From the NCBI RefSeq assembly GCF_000024025.1, contig NC_013131.1:1488001-1552000 (forward strand): DNA of 64,000 nucleotides. Direction: 5' to 3'. The notes under the pieces are model-generated. The model did not search any database. It was not told where the DNA came from and saw only the letters and a list, made by a program, of their open reading frames with translations. The DNA comes from Catenulispora acidiphila DSM 44928 (GTDB lineage Bacteria > Actinomycetota > Actinomycetes > Streptomycetales > Catenulisporaceae). Shown piece by piece: positions 20,278 to 28,326 of the stretch (position 1 is its first letter; every line of letters starts with the position of its first letter). A program made the position numbers and the translations under genes.

Positions 20278-21632
20278 GGCAGGTTCCACTTCTGGTTGGC
20301 GCTGGCGGCGCAGGTCCAGATCTGGGCCTGGGTGCCGGAGCCGCCGAAGCCGGTGTCGTCCAGGCACTTGCCGGAGTTGGGGTTCAACAGCTCGCCGTTC
20401 GACTGCGGGACCCAGGTCTGCGCGCTGGTGCCGTTGCAGTCATAGAGGTCGACGACGGTGCCGTTGGCGGTGCCGGCGGCGTTGACGTCCAGGCACTTGC
20501 CGAGGACCTTCAGGGTGTTGTTGGCCACGGTCCAGCTCTGCGCGCTGCTGCCGTTGCAGGTGTAGACCTGGATCGGGTTGAAGTTGGCCGTGGAGGCCGA
20601 GCGGTCGTCCAGGCACAGGCCCTGGTAGCCGGTGATCTGGCCGCCGGTCGGCGGGGGCGGGGTGGTGCCGCCTCCGGTGATGGCGTTGAAGATCCGGGAG
20701 TACGCGTAGCCGGTGGCCTTGTCGTAGCTGTCGACCTCCCAGAAGGAGAGCTCTGCGACGCCGTTGCTCGCCGCGAAGGACTCCAGGGTCTGCGCGTCGC
20801 CCTGGGAGAACATCGCGCCGTCGTCGTTCCGGCCGGCGATCGGGGTCAGGCCCTCCTTGCCGTACGCGGCGGAGGTCGATATGCCGTACAGGCTCGCGAT
20901 CTGGCCGGCCGCGGCGCGCGCGGAGGACAGGGCGTCGTTGATGACCGGCTGGCCGTCGTAGTAGTCCATCGTCATCAGGTTGACGACGTTGACGTTCACG
21001 CCCTGGTTCTTCGCGTCCTGCAGCAGGTTGATCTGGCCGCCCGGCAGGCCGGTGGGGTCGACCGCGAGCGTGTAGTCGACCTGGACGGCCGGCTCCGCGC
21101 GCTGGAGCGCGGCCAGGGCCTGGTTGCGCCGGGTCGTCGCGCCGGTGTCGCCCAGGACGCCGCCCTCGATGTCGAAGTCGAGCCGGGTGACGCCGTAGGT
21201 GTCGACGATGTTCTTGTACGCCGCGGTCAGCGACGAGACGTTGGTGCAGGTCTGCGCCAGCTCGCCGCCCTCGGCGCCGCCGAAGGAGATGATGACGTCG
21301 CCGCCGGCCGCCTTCAGCGCGTTGATCTGCGAGCTGAACGAGCCGACGGAGTAGTTGCCGGCTTCCCACATCGGCGTACAGCCGGACTGCGGGATCAGGA
21401 ACGCCAGCGTGTAGCGCGCGTCGCCGGAGGCGCTCATGTCGGCGGCCATGTCGCCGACCGAGCCGTTGCCGAGCTCGAGGTAGGGGGCGGCGTAGTGAGC
21501 GGGGATCGCGGCGGGGTGGACGGTCGCCGCGTTCGCGCTCGTGCTGATCGCGGCGGTCGCCACGATGCCCAGGACACAGGCTCCTGCCAGTGCGGTGCGC
21601 AGAGGCCTGAGCCTTTCGAGAGGTGGGATCAC
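20274..21632 (-). CDS. GH18 chitinase with C-terminal ricin-type lectin module (CBM13)
   Basis: A signal peptide (about 35 residues, ending ...STSANA) leads to a GH18 catalytic domain (residues 45-325) with the active-site series D152-F-D154-I-E156. These are the residues used in substrate-assisted hydrolysis of chitin-like beta-1,4-GlcNAc polymers. A short proline-rich linker (TTPPPPTGG) joins a CBM13 beta-trefoil with QxW repeats at the C-terminus. GTG start at 21632 has AAAGGAGC 9 nt upstream. It is the first gene of an operon with the beta-helix protein. A LacI regulator is transcribed divergently, with a 24-bp palindrome in the intervening gap. Endo versus exo action is not resolved. Confidence 0.88.
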   Translation of the reverse strand: MIPPLERLRPLRTALAGACVLGIVATAAISTSANAATVHPAAIPAHYAAPYLELGNGSVGDMAADMSASGDARYTLAFLIPQSGCTPMWEAGNYSVGSFSSQINALKAAGGDVIISFGGAEGGELAQTCTNVSSLTAAYKNIVDTYGVTRLDFDIEGGVLGDTGATTRRNQALAALQRAEPAVQVDYTLAVDPTGLPGGQINLLQDAKNQGVNVNVVNLMTMDYYDGQPVINDALSSARAAAGQIASLYGISTSAAYGKEGLTPIAGRNDDGAMFSQGDAQTLESFAASNGVAELSFWEVDSYDKATGYAYSRIFNAITGGGTTPPPPTGGQITGYQGLCLDDRSASTANFNPIQVYTCNGSSAQSWTVANNTLKVLGKCLDVNAAGTANGTVVDLYDCNGTSAQTWVPQSNGELLNPNSGKCLDDTGFGGSGTQAQIWTCAASANQKWNLP

Positions 21633-21687
21633 TGTGCTGCTCCTTTGTGGGGTGGTGGAGATGGCATGCAGCTGAACCGACCCGAGT

Positions 21688-21711
21688 TGTTACAGAAACA
21701 GTTCCGTAACA
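21688..21711. promoter_or_regulatory. 24-bp palindromic operator candidate (chitinase / LacI intergenic)
   Basis: Half-sites TGTTACnGAA and TTCnGTAACA are symmetric about 21699/21700 with an ACAG centre. The site lies 56 bp upstream of the chitinase GTG and 138 bp upstream of the LacI-family GTG. It does not resemble the DasR consensus. It is a good candidate binding site for the divergent LacI regulator. Confidence 0.6.
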
Positions 21712-21848
21712 CTGGTTGCCGATGAGGAGTGAAGCACTGCGCCGTACTTTCGTCAAGACGCGAATAAAGAGGGTTTACCTGGGCTTTGCCGAGGCGGGGG
21801 CGCTATCCTGCCCGGATGAAACAAGATGATGTTCCGGGAGGAGCCTCG

Positions 21849-22874
21849 GTGGGTCAAAGGATCACGGTCCGCGCGATCGCCGCCGAGACCGGTCTGTCGA
21901 TCGCGACCGTGTCCCGCGTCATCAACGCCCAGGGTCAGGTCTCTGAGGACACCCGGCGCCGCGTGCAGGAGGCGATCGACGGCCTCGGCGGCCGCGCGCC
22001 GGCGACCCGCCCCCGGCTCCCGAAGACCGAACTGCCGGTCCTGGTGCGCTGCCCGTACAAGCTCAGCGACTACTTCGGCGCGCTCGTCACCGCCGTCGCC
22101 GAGGCGCTGGAGGCGACCGGCCGCCACGTCCTGCTGGACGTCGGCGATTCCCGCGTGGACGTCCCGGTGGTCCGTGCTCTGCCGACCGCCCAGACCACCT
22201 CCGGCGCGATCCTGATCCTCCCCCCGGAACCCGCCGAGGACTTCCGCTTCCTGCAGTCGCGCCGCTACCCCGTGGTCGTCCTGGACCCCCGCACCCCGCT
22301 GCCCCGCGGCGTGGTCTCGATCGCCTCGGCCCACACCGCCGGCGCCCGCGCCGTCACCGGCCACCTCCTGGACCTCGGCCACCGCCGCATCGGCGTCATC
22401 TCCGGCTTCGAGGACTGGCTCTCCGGCTCCGACCGCATCGCCGGGCACCTGGCAGCCCTCTCCGAAGCAGGCCTCCTCGGCGACCCCCACCTCCTGCGCC
22501 ACGGCGAACCAGCCATCCACACCGGCATCCGAGCCGGCCGCGAACTCCTCGACCTCCCCGACCCCCCGACCGCCATCGCCTGCTTCAACGACAAAGTCGC
22601 CGTGGGCGTCTACCAAGCCGCCGCCGAACGAGGCCTCACAGTCCCCGCCGACCTCTCCGTCACCGGCTTCGACGACAGCGAGATCAGCCGCGCCGCCGCC
22701 CCCCACCTGACCACCGTCCGCCAATCCCTCGACGAAATGGGCCGCATCGCCGTCACCATGCTCGTCCGCCTCATGGAACGCCAAGCCCTCGACGCCCTGC
22801 ACCTGGAACTAGCCACCGAGCTGATCGTGCGGGGGAGTACGGGACCGGTGCCGGTGCGGTATCAGGGTTCGTAA
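21849..22874 (+). CDS. LacI-family transcriptional regulator (beside chitinase operon)
   Basis: This 341-residue protein has an N-terminal helix-turn-helix (VRAIAAETGLSIATVSRVIN) and a periplasmic-binding-protein-like ligand domain (VTGFDDSEISRAAAPHLTTV). The hinge segment after the HTH lacks the usual LGYRPNxxAR motif and reads EAIDGLGGRAPATRP, so operator contacts may differ. The GTG at 21849 is chosen for the GGGAGGAG 5 nt upstream; in-frame starts at 21786 and 21816 have no such site. Divergent placement suggests it controls the secreted chitinase/beta-helix operon in response to a sugar. Confidence 0.9.
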   Translation: MGQRITVRAIAAETGLSIATVSRVINAQGQVSEDTRRRVQEAIDGLGGRAPATRPRLPKTELPVLVRCPYKLSDYFGALVTAVAEALEATGRHVLLDVGDSRVDVPVVRALPTAQTTSGAILILPPEPAEDFRFLQSRRYPVVVLDPRTPLPRGVVSIASAHTAGARAVTGHLLDLGHRRIGVISGFEDWLSGSDRIAGHLAALSEAGLLGDPHLLRHGEPAIHTGIRAGRELLDLPDPPTAIACFNDKVAVGVYQAAAERGLTVPADLSVTGFDDSEISRAAAPHLTTVRQSLDEMGRIAVTMLVRLMERQALDALHLELATELIVRGSTGPVPVRYQGS

Positions 22875-22905
22875 AATCGCCTTGCCCGCAGTCGTCCCGG
22901 CCCTC

Positions 22906-22911
22906 TACGGT
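22906..22911 (+). promoter_or_regulatory. Leaderless -10 box for the methyltransferase gene
   Basis: TACGGT lies 7 nt before the GTG at 22919, and no Shine-Dalgarno sequence intervenes. Confidence 0.45.
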
Positions 22912-22918
22912 CCCGCAG

Positions 22919-23914
22919 GTGACCTACCTCAGCCCTCTGGCATATCTGCTGGGCCTCGAAGGGGCAGCCCTTCTGCGCGGGCTCAAGGAAGGCAGCGGCG
23001 ACCAGGCTTTCGTCGAGGCCCGCATCGCCGAGATCCGCACGCTGCTGGCCGACCCCGCACTCGCCGCGTCCCCGGGCGTCGAGGCCGTCCCAGGCGGCAT
23101 CTCCACCGCCGATGTCTACCGGCAGTGGGCGCCCACCTACGACGCACCCAACTCGATGATCGAGTTCGAAGAGCCGTACCTCCACGCCATCGTGGCCGAC
23201 CTGCCGATCGGCACGGCCCTCGACGCGGCCTGCGGCACTGGCCGGTACGCGGCACACCTGTCGGAGCTCGGCCACCGGGTCATCGGCGTCGACGCCTCAC
23301 CCGACATGCTCGCGATCGCCGCCGAAAAGGTACCCGGCGCCGTCTTCCACCGCGCCGAGCTGACCTCGATCCCACTGCCCGAGAGTTCAGTCGACCTGGC
23401 CGTGTGCGCCCTGGCCCTGTGCCACCTGCCAGACCTCGTCCCCGTATTCGCCGAATTCGCCCGCGTCCTCCGACCCGGCGGACACCTGGTCATCTCCGAC
23501 CCCCACGTCCTGCACTCCTACCTGCGCCCCACCCTCCCGCGCACCCCCGACCCCGACGGCCGGCCCACCACCTTCACCGAATACCACCGAGCCCTCAGCG
23601 ACTACCTCGCCGCCGCACTCCCCGCCGGCTTCCAGGTCCGCCACTGCGCCGAGCCCCACGACCCCGCCCAGCAATCCACCACAGCCGGCGTCCCCACCGT
23701 CGTCCCCAGCTCAGACGCCCCCCGACTCGGCTGGGAACTGCTCACCTGGATACCCGAGGCGGTCACAGCCGTGATGACCGTGCCCCCCATCGTGATCTGG
23801 CACTTCCAGCTGGACGAACACGAAGAAAACACAAAGAAGACCAAGTCGGACGGTAACCGACTTGGTCTCCTGCCTGTAGCCCCGACGGGATTCGAACCCG
23901 CGCTACTGCCTTGA
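22919..23914 (+). CDS. Class I SAM-dependent methyltransferase with readthrough tail
   Basis: The 331-residue ORF has a SAM-binding motif I (ALDAACGTGRYAAHL, about residue 100), an acidic motif (VIGVDASP) and the later LRPGGHLVISD motif of methyltransferase family 11. An N-terminal 60-residue helical region precedes it. The acceptor is unknown. The natural fold should end near VIWHFQLDEHEE. The last ~25 codons run through the hairpin of the opposite-strand tRNA terminator and then into tRNA-Glu antisense, giving the tell-tale ending TGFEPALLP. The tail is therefore probably not selected protein sequence. GTG start with a leaderless -10. Confidence 0.82.
   Translation: MTYLSPLAYLLGLEGAALLRGLKEGSGDQAFVEARIAEIRTLLADPALAASPGVEAVPGGISTADVYRQWAPTYDAPNSMIEFEEPYLHAIVADLPIGTALDAACGTGRYAAHLSELGHRVIGVDASPDMLAIAAEKVPGAVFHRAELTSIPLPESSVDLAVCALALCHLPDLVPVFAEFARVLRPGGHLVISDPHVLHSYLRPTLPRTPDPDGRPTTFTEYHRALSDYLAAALPAGFQVRHCAEPHDPAQQSTTAGVPTVVPSSDAPRLGWELLTWIPEAVTAVMTVPPIVIWHFQLDEHEENTKKTKSDGNRLGLLPVAPTGFEPALLP
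23839..23867 (-). terminator. Terminator of the first tRNA-Glu gene
   Basis: A perfect 11-bp stem (GACCAAGTCGG / CCGACTTGGTC) with a 7-nt loop is followed on the minus strand by a T-rich tail (TTCTTTGTGTTTTC). It lies inside the 3' end of the methyltransferase ORF on the other strand. Confidence 0.85.
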
Positions 23915-23949
23915 GAGGGCAGCGTGCTAGGCCGCTACACAACGGGGCC
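23877..23949 (-). tRNA. tRNA-Glu (anticodon CUC), copy 1
   Basis: The minus strand folds as a complete 73-nt cloverleaf: acceptor GGCCCCG/CGGGGCT, anticodon stem CTGCC/GGCAG around loop CTCTCAA (anticodon CUC), T-arm GCGGG-TTCGAAT-CCCGT and discriminator A. CCA is not encoded. A second identical gene lies at 33910-33982. Its 3' half overlaps the 3' end of the convergent methyltransferase ORF by 38 nt. Confidence 0.95.
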
Positions 23950-23992
23950 CCAGCTGTCGCTTCGGCGCTCCGGGGCGCTTGGCGACCCCGAA

Positions 23993-23998
23993 AGCATA
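23993..23998 (-). promoter_or_regulatory. -10 box of tRNA-Glu copy 1
   Basis: TATGCT on the minus strand lies 43 nt upstream of the mature tRNA 5' end. No clear -35 is visible at the expected spacing (GATGAG). The rest of 23950-24143 shows no gene. Confidence 0.4.
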
Positions 23999-24143
23999 GC
24001 GCACTTCGGATGGCGCTCATCCCGCATTAACCGGGGGGTGGTCGGGCCGTGACCAGGGTCACTTCGGGTGGATCAGGGTTCTGACGTGGACGCGATGGAA
24101 GCCACCTGCGGGCTCCCTGGAGGTCGCCGCTGACCGTCTCGCT

Positions 24144-25403
24144 TCAGCGCAGGCCCAGCGTCAGGAACGGGCTCGCCGGATCCTGCATGAGCGCCCGGTG
24201 GATCTGGAGGGTGTCCCGGTAGGACTCCTCCGGGTTTCCCTGGCGTCCCATCTTCACCACGCGGCCGAGGATGTACGCCGCCGAGAGTTGGTTCCAGTCG
24301 GCGTAGGCGCGGGCGCAGAGGCTGCCGGCGTGGCGGATGATCTGCTCGGCGGTGGTGCGGTCGCAGAAGCCGCAGGTCAGACCCCAGCGGGCCATGTTCA
24401 CGCAGCGTCCCCAGTCCCAGCTGTCCTGGGTGGCGACGATGGCGCCGGGCGGCAGGACGCCGTCGCGGCGCATCCAGGTCTCGCAGCGGACCACCCATTG
24501 GGCGATGTCGAGCATCTCCTGGCGGAGGCGGTCCGGCGCTCCGCGGTCGCGGCACCAGGCTTCGACCGCCTCGGTGAGGGTGCGGGTGTCGTGCAGGGGG
24601 TCGCCGCTGGGCTGGACGCCGGCGCCGCGTTCGGTGCGGATGCCCAGGACGAGGTCCACCGGCTGCGGGTTCTCGGAGTCCAGGAGGGCGTCGACCTGGT
24701 TCTGCCACTCGACCGCGCCCTCGATGCCCCACCAGTCCCGCAGCGATTCGAGCTGGGTGTGGTAGTCCAGCCAGGCGTGGCCCATCGAGTTCCACGGCAC
24801 GGCGTTGCTCGCCGCCAGGTGCGCGCCGCACGCCAGCGCCCGCGCCAGCTCGCCCTGCGTCGGCTCGTTGTAGACGGTGCGCACCGTCCCGTGCAGCCGG
24901 TTCCAGCTGCCGATCAGGTGCGGGTGCTTCTTCATCCACTGCGCGGCCTTGCCGACGTTCAGCTCCCGCTCCTCCGGCGTGCCCGGGTTGATCACCAGCT
25001 GCATCGTCTGCCGCTGCTTGGCCAACTCCTGCACCCACGTCGGGAACAGCGTGCGGTCGAAGTACACCCCCGAAGGCCGCTCGGCCGGCACCAGCGCCCG
25101 GGTGTACACCGGCAAGACCAGCCGCGCTCCGCGCCGCGTGGTGTCGTACTCCTGACTGACCGTCAGCGCCGACTTCGAGGTCCCGCGTATGGCGTTGTTC
25201 AGCTGTCCGTAAACGGTGAGCTGGTTCAGCTTCACCACCGACCGCCGCAGGCTGAACTTCGAACCCTGATCCGGTTCCCGCCGCGGCACATACACGTCCA
25301 GCCGCGCCAGCACGGTCAGGTACGCGTCCTGGTCGTCCGCAGCCTGGGCGGCGAGCAGCCCCTGGTCGTCGATCGAGGGCGCCGTCCAGTTCTCGGTCGT
25401 CAC
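24144..25403 (-). CDS. DUF1266 domain-containing protein
   Basis: This 419-residue protein has a C-terminal DUF1266 domain (about residues 225-400) recognisable by WDWGRCVNMARWGLTCGFC, the RAYADWNQLSAAYILGR motif and an Asp/Trp-rich helix. The N-terminal part (residues 20-200) is less clear and may be an SseB-like or accessory domain. No signal peptide or membrane segment is present. DUF1266 proteins have no established function, though they occur in polymorphic-toxin and type VII secretion contexts. GTG 25403 is chosen for the AGGGGGGAA site 7-8 nt upstream; the frame is open for 19 more codons. It lies just upstream of tRNA-Glu copy 1 on the same strand. Confidence 0.8.
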   Translation of the reverse strand: MTTENWTAPSIDDQGLLAAQAADDQDAYLTVLARLDVYVPRREPDQGSKFSLRRSVVKLNQLTVYGQLNNAIRGTSKSALTVSQEYDTTRRGARLVLPVYTRALVPAERPSGVYFDRTLFPTWVQELAKQRQTMQLVINPGTPEERELNVGKAAQWMKKHPHLIGSWNRLHGTVRTVYNEPTQGELARALACGAHLAASNAVPWNSMGHAWLDYHTQLESLRDWWGIEGAVEWQNQVDALLDSENPQPVDLVLGIRTERGAGVQPSGDPLHDTRTLTEAVEAWCRDRGAPDRLRQEMLDIAQWVVRCETWMRRDGVLPPGAIVATQDSWDWGRCVNMARWGLTCGFCDRTTAEQIIRHAGSLCARAYADWNQLSAAYILGRVVKMGRQGNPEESYRDTLQIHRALMQDPASPFLTLGLR

Positions 25404-25512
25404 GCTGAGTTCCCCCCTGGGATGCGATGGCAGTCGGGTCCCCAATATGCCATCAACCATGCCGCAAGGGCTCTTCCGAGATCGTCAGAGCCCTCCTTCC
25501 CGCAACGATCCG

Positions 25513-28326
25513 TCACTCGTACTCAGCCGCGCGCAAGCGGACCGACATCTGCTGCCGGCGCCGCAGCGCGGCCTCCAGCGCGGTCCCGCCGACGGTGCAC
25601 AGCACCGCCGCGCCGATGACGGGTACCAGCCACCCGCCGCTCGGCGGCGTGTCCGAGACCTGGGAGCCGAGGAGCGGCGCGAGCGCCGTCCCCATCGCCA
25701 GACCGCCGGCTGCTGCCAGGACCACCAACGGCAGCGTGACGGCGGAGCCCAGGAGCCGCCCCCCGGTTTCGGAAAGACCATGGACTCGGAGCAGCAGAGC
25801 ACTGTCACGCGCCGCGCTCCGCGCCCCCGCCATCGTCTGCGCCAAGCACAGGAGACCGAAGCCGACGGAGAGCAGTTCGGTCATGCGCAGCACGGCGTGC
25901 GCGGCGGAGACCCGGCCGGTCGCGTAGCCGGCGGCGGAGGCCTGGGCGAAGGTCGCGAGCGGGAAGTAGGGCTGGACGCCGGGCAGTTTTCGTAGCGCGT
26001 TGATATCCGGATGCCCGGTCAGCCACACCGTGTTCGGCGTCGGCGCGCCGGTCCTCAGCTGATCGGACGGCAGCACCACATACGCGGACCCGGACCCGTA
26101 CTCACCCGTCACGGCCGACGCTGTCGGCAGGTCGGCGGCGGCGACGAAGTCCACTTCGACCTGCTCGCTCACGAGTCCCAGCGTGCCATGCGTCCCGACC
26201 AGACCCGCCAAAGCCGGCGAGACCAACGCGGTCACGGTCCCGGGCCGGCTCGGCGTCATCGGCCACGATGACGGCACCCGCCCGGACCGCCCCTCGGTCT
26301 CGTGAGCGGCCCGGTCGGTCAGCGTGCGCAACGTCCCGGAGTCGGCCACCAGCACCGTGACGTTCGCTGAGGCCGCCGGCGCGCCTTCGATCTCAGCCGC
26401 GCCGACGAAGGCGCTCATCACCGGCCCGGCTCCCGGCACTGCGGCGGCCGACGCGGCGAGTCCGGCAGGCAGCGCGATCGGCACACCGCTGTTCTCCAGA
26501 AACTTCGACGGATCCGGGACCGCCTCGATCCGAGCCCCCGCGCCGACGGTGTAGAGCGCGTCGTTGCGAACCCCTTGCGTCACCGAGGAATCCAGCCCGG
26601 CCGCGAACGTCGCCGCCGCGCTCGCCACGACCAGCCCGGCCAACGGCGCGGCCAGGACCGGCACCCGCCGCCCGGCCAACGCCGTCGCCACGAACGGCAC
26701 CGTCCCCCGCCCCCGCCGCGCCACCGCGAACGGCATCGACCACAGCACCGGGACCGCCCGCACCACGACCACGGCCGCGGCGGACGCCACCAGAGCCGGC
26801 GCCGCGATCGCGAGCCAGTCGAAGGACCCTGATCCGTTCGCCGATCCGCGGCTGCGCAGCACGCCGACCGACGCCGCGGCACCCAACGGCACGACGATGT
26901 CACGCACCAGCCGCGGAATCCGCGCGGCGGCGTCGGCCTCGGAGACCTCGCGCCGCGCGGAGCCGGGCCGGTCGTCATGAGCCAGCACCCTGAGATAGAC
27001 GGCGCCGCCTCCGGCCAGCGTCAACAGCACCGCCCCGATCCAGGCCCGCACCGTCCCGCCGGCAGCGGTCCCGGCCGCCGTCGCGATCAGCACCCCCGCC
27101 GCTGAGGCGGCGGCGACCACGACCGACGACTGCGCGGCGAACCGCAGCGCCAACCGGCCCGGCCTCGCGCCCCGCGCCTTGCACAGCACGATCTCGGCCG
27201 ACCGCTGCGTGACCACCGTGCGCAGCATCAGGAAGAACGCCGCGAGCGCCGCGGCCAAGGCCGCCCCGAGCACGGCGAAGTCCAGCATCCGGGCCTGCTG
27301 CTGGACGATCAGCCCTTGCTCGGCGAGATCGTCGAGCCGAGTACTGGGGGCGAACGGGTACGGACGTCCCTGGGGATCCTGAAGACTCAGGCCTTGCCCC
27401 CCAACCACCAATCTGTGTACCGCTGCCTGCAGATCAGCGAGCTCCGAAACGCGGATGCGCGAGGCATCCACTACGTACTCGATCGTCGTGGTGTTCTTCC
27501 CGGCGCCTGCTTGGACCCCCATCGCATCGACGTCGGCGACCGAGGACACCAGCAGATCCGTGCGCCAGACGACTTGCGGCAGGGCGCACTTCGGATCGTC
27601 GACGTAGCCGACGTCGGGTTCGTCCGCGCCGCAGATGGTCCCCGGAGTCAGACCCTGAGCTTGGTCCGCATATCGCCAATAGACGTCGTCACCGGGGTTG
27701 TCGGCCACGTAGATGCCCGTAATCGTGTACTCGATCACGACTTTGTGCAGGCCGGTGAGGGTGGCCATCGTGCTCACCACCGACCCCACACGCAGCCCGA
27801 GCAAGTCGGCCGCAGTCTTGCTGATCGCCGCCGACTCGGTCACCGTGGCGGTCGAGGAGCTGGCGGAGTCCACGTGGGGCGGGGCGGTCGGCGCGCTGCC
27901 GACGACGAAACGGACGTGGTCCTCATAGCCGAGCACCGCGGCCGCGTTCAGGTGCACCATGTGCTTGTCCGGCCCGATGAACGGCCCGCCCGGATCCATG
28001 ATCGGGTATTCGCCCGAACTCACGACACTGATATCCGTCGCGGTGACCAGCGCCGACACCTGACGCGGCATGGTGGCCAGCGACCGGGCCGCGAGGGACC
28101 TCAGGAAGTCGTTGTCGAACTGGTCGGAGTCGGTCGCGGTCAGCGTGACATCTCGATCCTGGCTGTGCGCACCGCCGACGGAGTCCTTGACGATCGCCCG
28201 ATCCGAGCGGCTGATCTGGTACGGCACCGCGGCCGTCGTCGCCGCGGTCGCCGCGCCGAAGAAGGCCAACAGCGCCAGCGCGCCACGCACCCGCGCGGCC
28301 TGAGCCCACCACCGCGGCCGCCGCAT
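25513..28326 (-). CDS. FtsX-like ABC permease, second of an ATPase-less pair
   Basis: The 937-residue membrane protein starts with a membrane segment (ALALLAFFGAATAATTAAV), then a large extracytoplasmic domain. FtsX-type transmembrane bundles lie at about 380-460 (MLDFAVLGAALAAALAAFFLML) and near the C-terminus (SVGFGLLCLAQTMAGARS; VTLPLVVLAAAGGLAMG). The topology resembles MacB/LolC-type exporters, which need a separate ATP-binding subunit. The ATG overlaps the stop of the upstream permease by one base (TGATG), so they are co-translated. No nucleotide-binding subunit lies in the operon or nearby. The substrate could be lipid, lipoprotein or peptide; unknown. Confidence 0.85.
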   Translation of the reverse strand: MRRPRWWAQAARVRGALALLAFFGAATAATTAAVPYQISRSDRAIVKDSVGGAHSQDRDVTLTATDSDQFDNDFLRSLAARSLATMPRQVSALVTATDISVVSSGEYPIMDPGGPFIGPDKHMVHLNAAAVLGYEDHVRFVVGSAPTAPPHVDSASSSTATVTESAAISKTAADLLGLRVGSVVSTMATLTGLHKVVIEYTITGIYVADNPGDDVYWRYADQAQGLTPGTICGADEPDVGYVDDPKCALPQVVWRTDLLVSSVADVDAMGVQAGAGKNTTTIEYVVDASRIRVSELADLQAAVHRLVVGGQGLSLQDPQGRPYPFAPSTRLDDLAEQGLIVQQQARMLDFAVLGAALAAALAAFFLMLRTVVTQRSAEIVLCKARGARPGRLALRFAAQSSVVVAAASAAGVLIATAAGTAAGGTVRAWIGAVLLTLAGGGAVYLRVLAHDDRPGSARREVSEADAAARIPRLVRDIVVPLGAAASVGVLRSRGSANGSGSFDWLAIAAPALVASAAAVVVVRAVPVLWSMPFAVARRGRGTVPFVATALAGRRVPVLAAPLAGLVVASAAATFAAGLDSSVTQGVRNDALYTVGAGARIEAVPDPSKFLENSGVPIALPAGLAASAAAVPGAGPVMSAFVGAAEIEGAPAASANVTVLVADSGTLRTLTDRAAHETEGRSGRVPSSWPMTPSRPGTVTALVSPALAGLVGTHGTLGLVSEQVEVDFVAAADLPTASAVTGEYGSGSAYVVLPSDQLRTGAPTPNTVWLTGHPDINALRKLPGVQPYFPLATFAQASAAGYATGRVSAAHAVLRMTELLSVGFGLLCLAQTMAGARSAARDSALLLRVHGLSETGGRLLGSAVTLPLVVLAAAGGLAMGTALAPLLGSQVSDTPPSGGWLVPVIGAAVLCTVGGTALEAALRRRQQMSVRLRAAEYE

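Noticed and set aside
21688-21711. DasR operator upstream of the chitinase
   Set aside because: The palindrome TGTTAC...GTAACA does not match the ACTGGTCTAGACCA-like DasR consensus.
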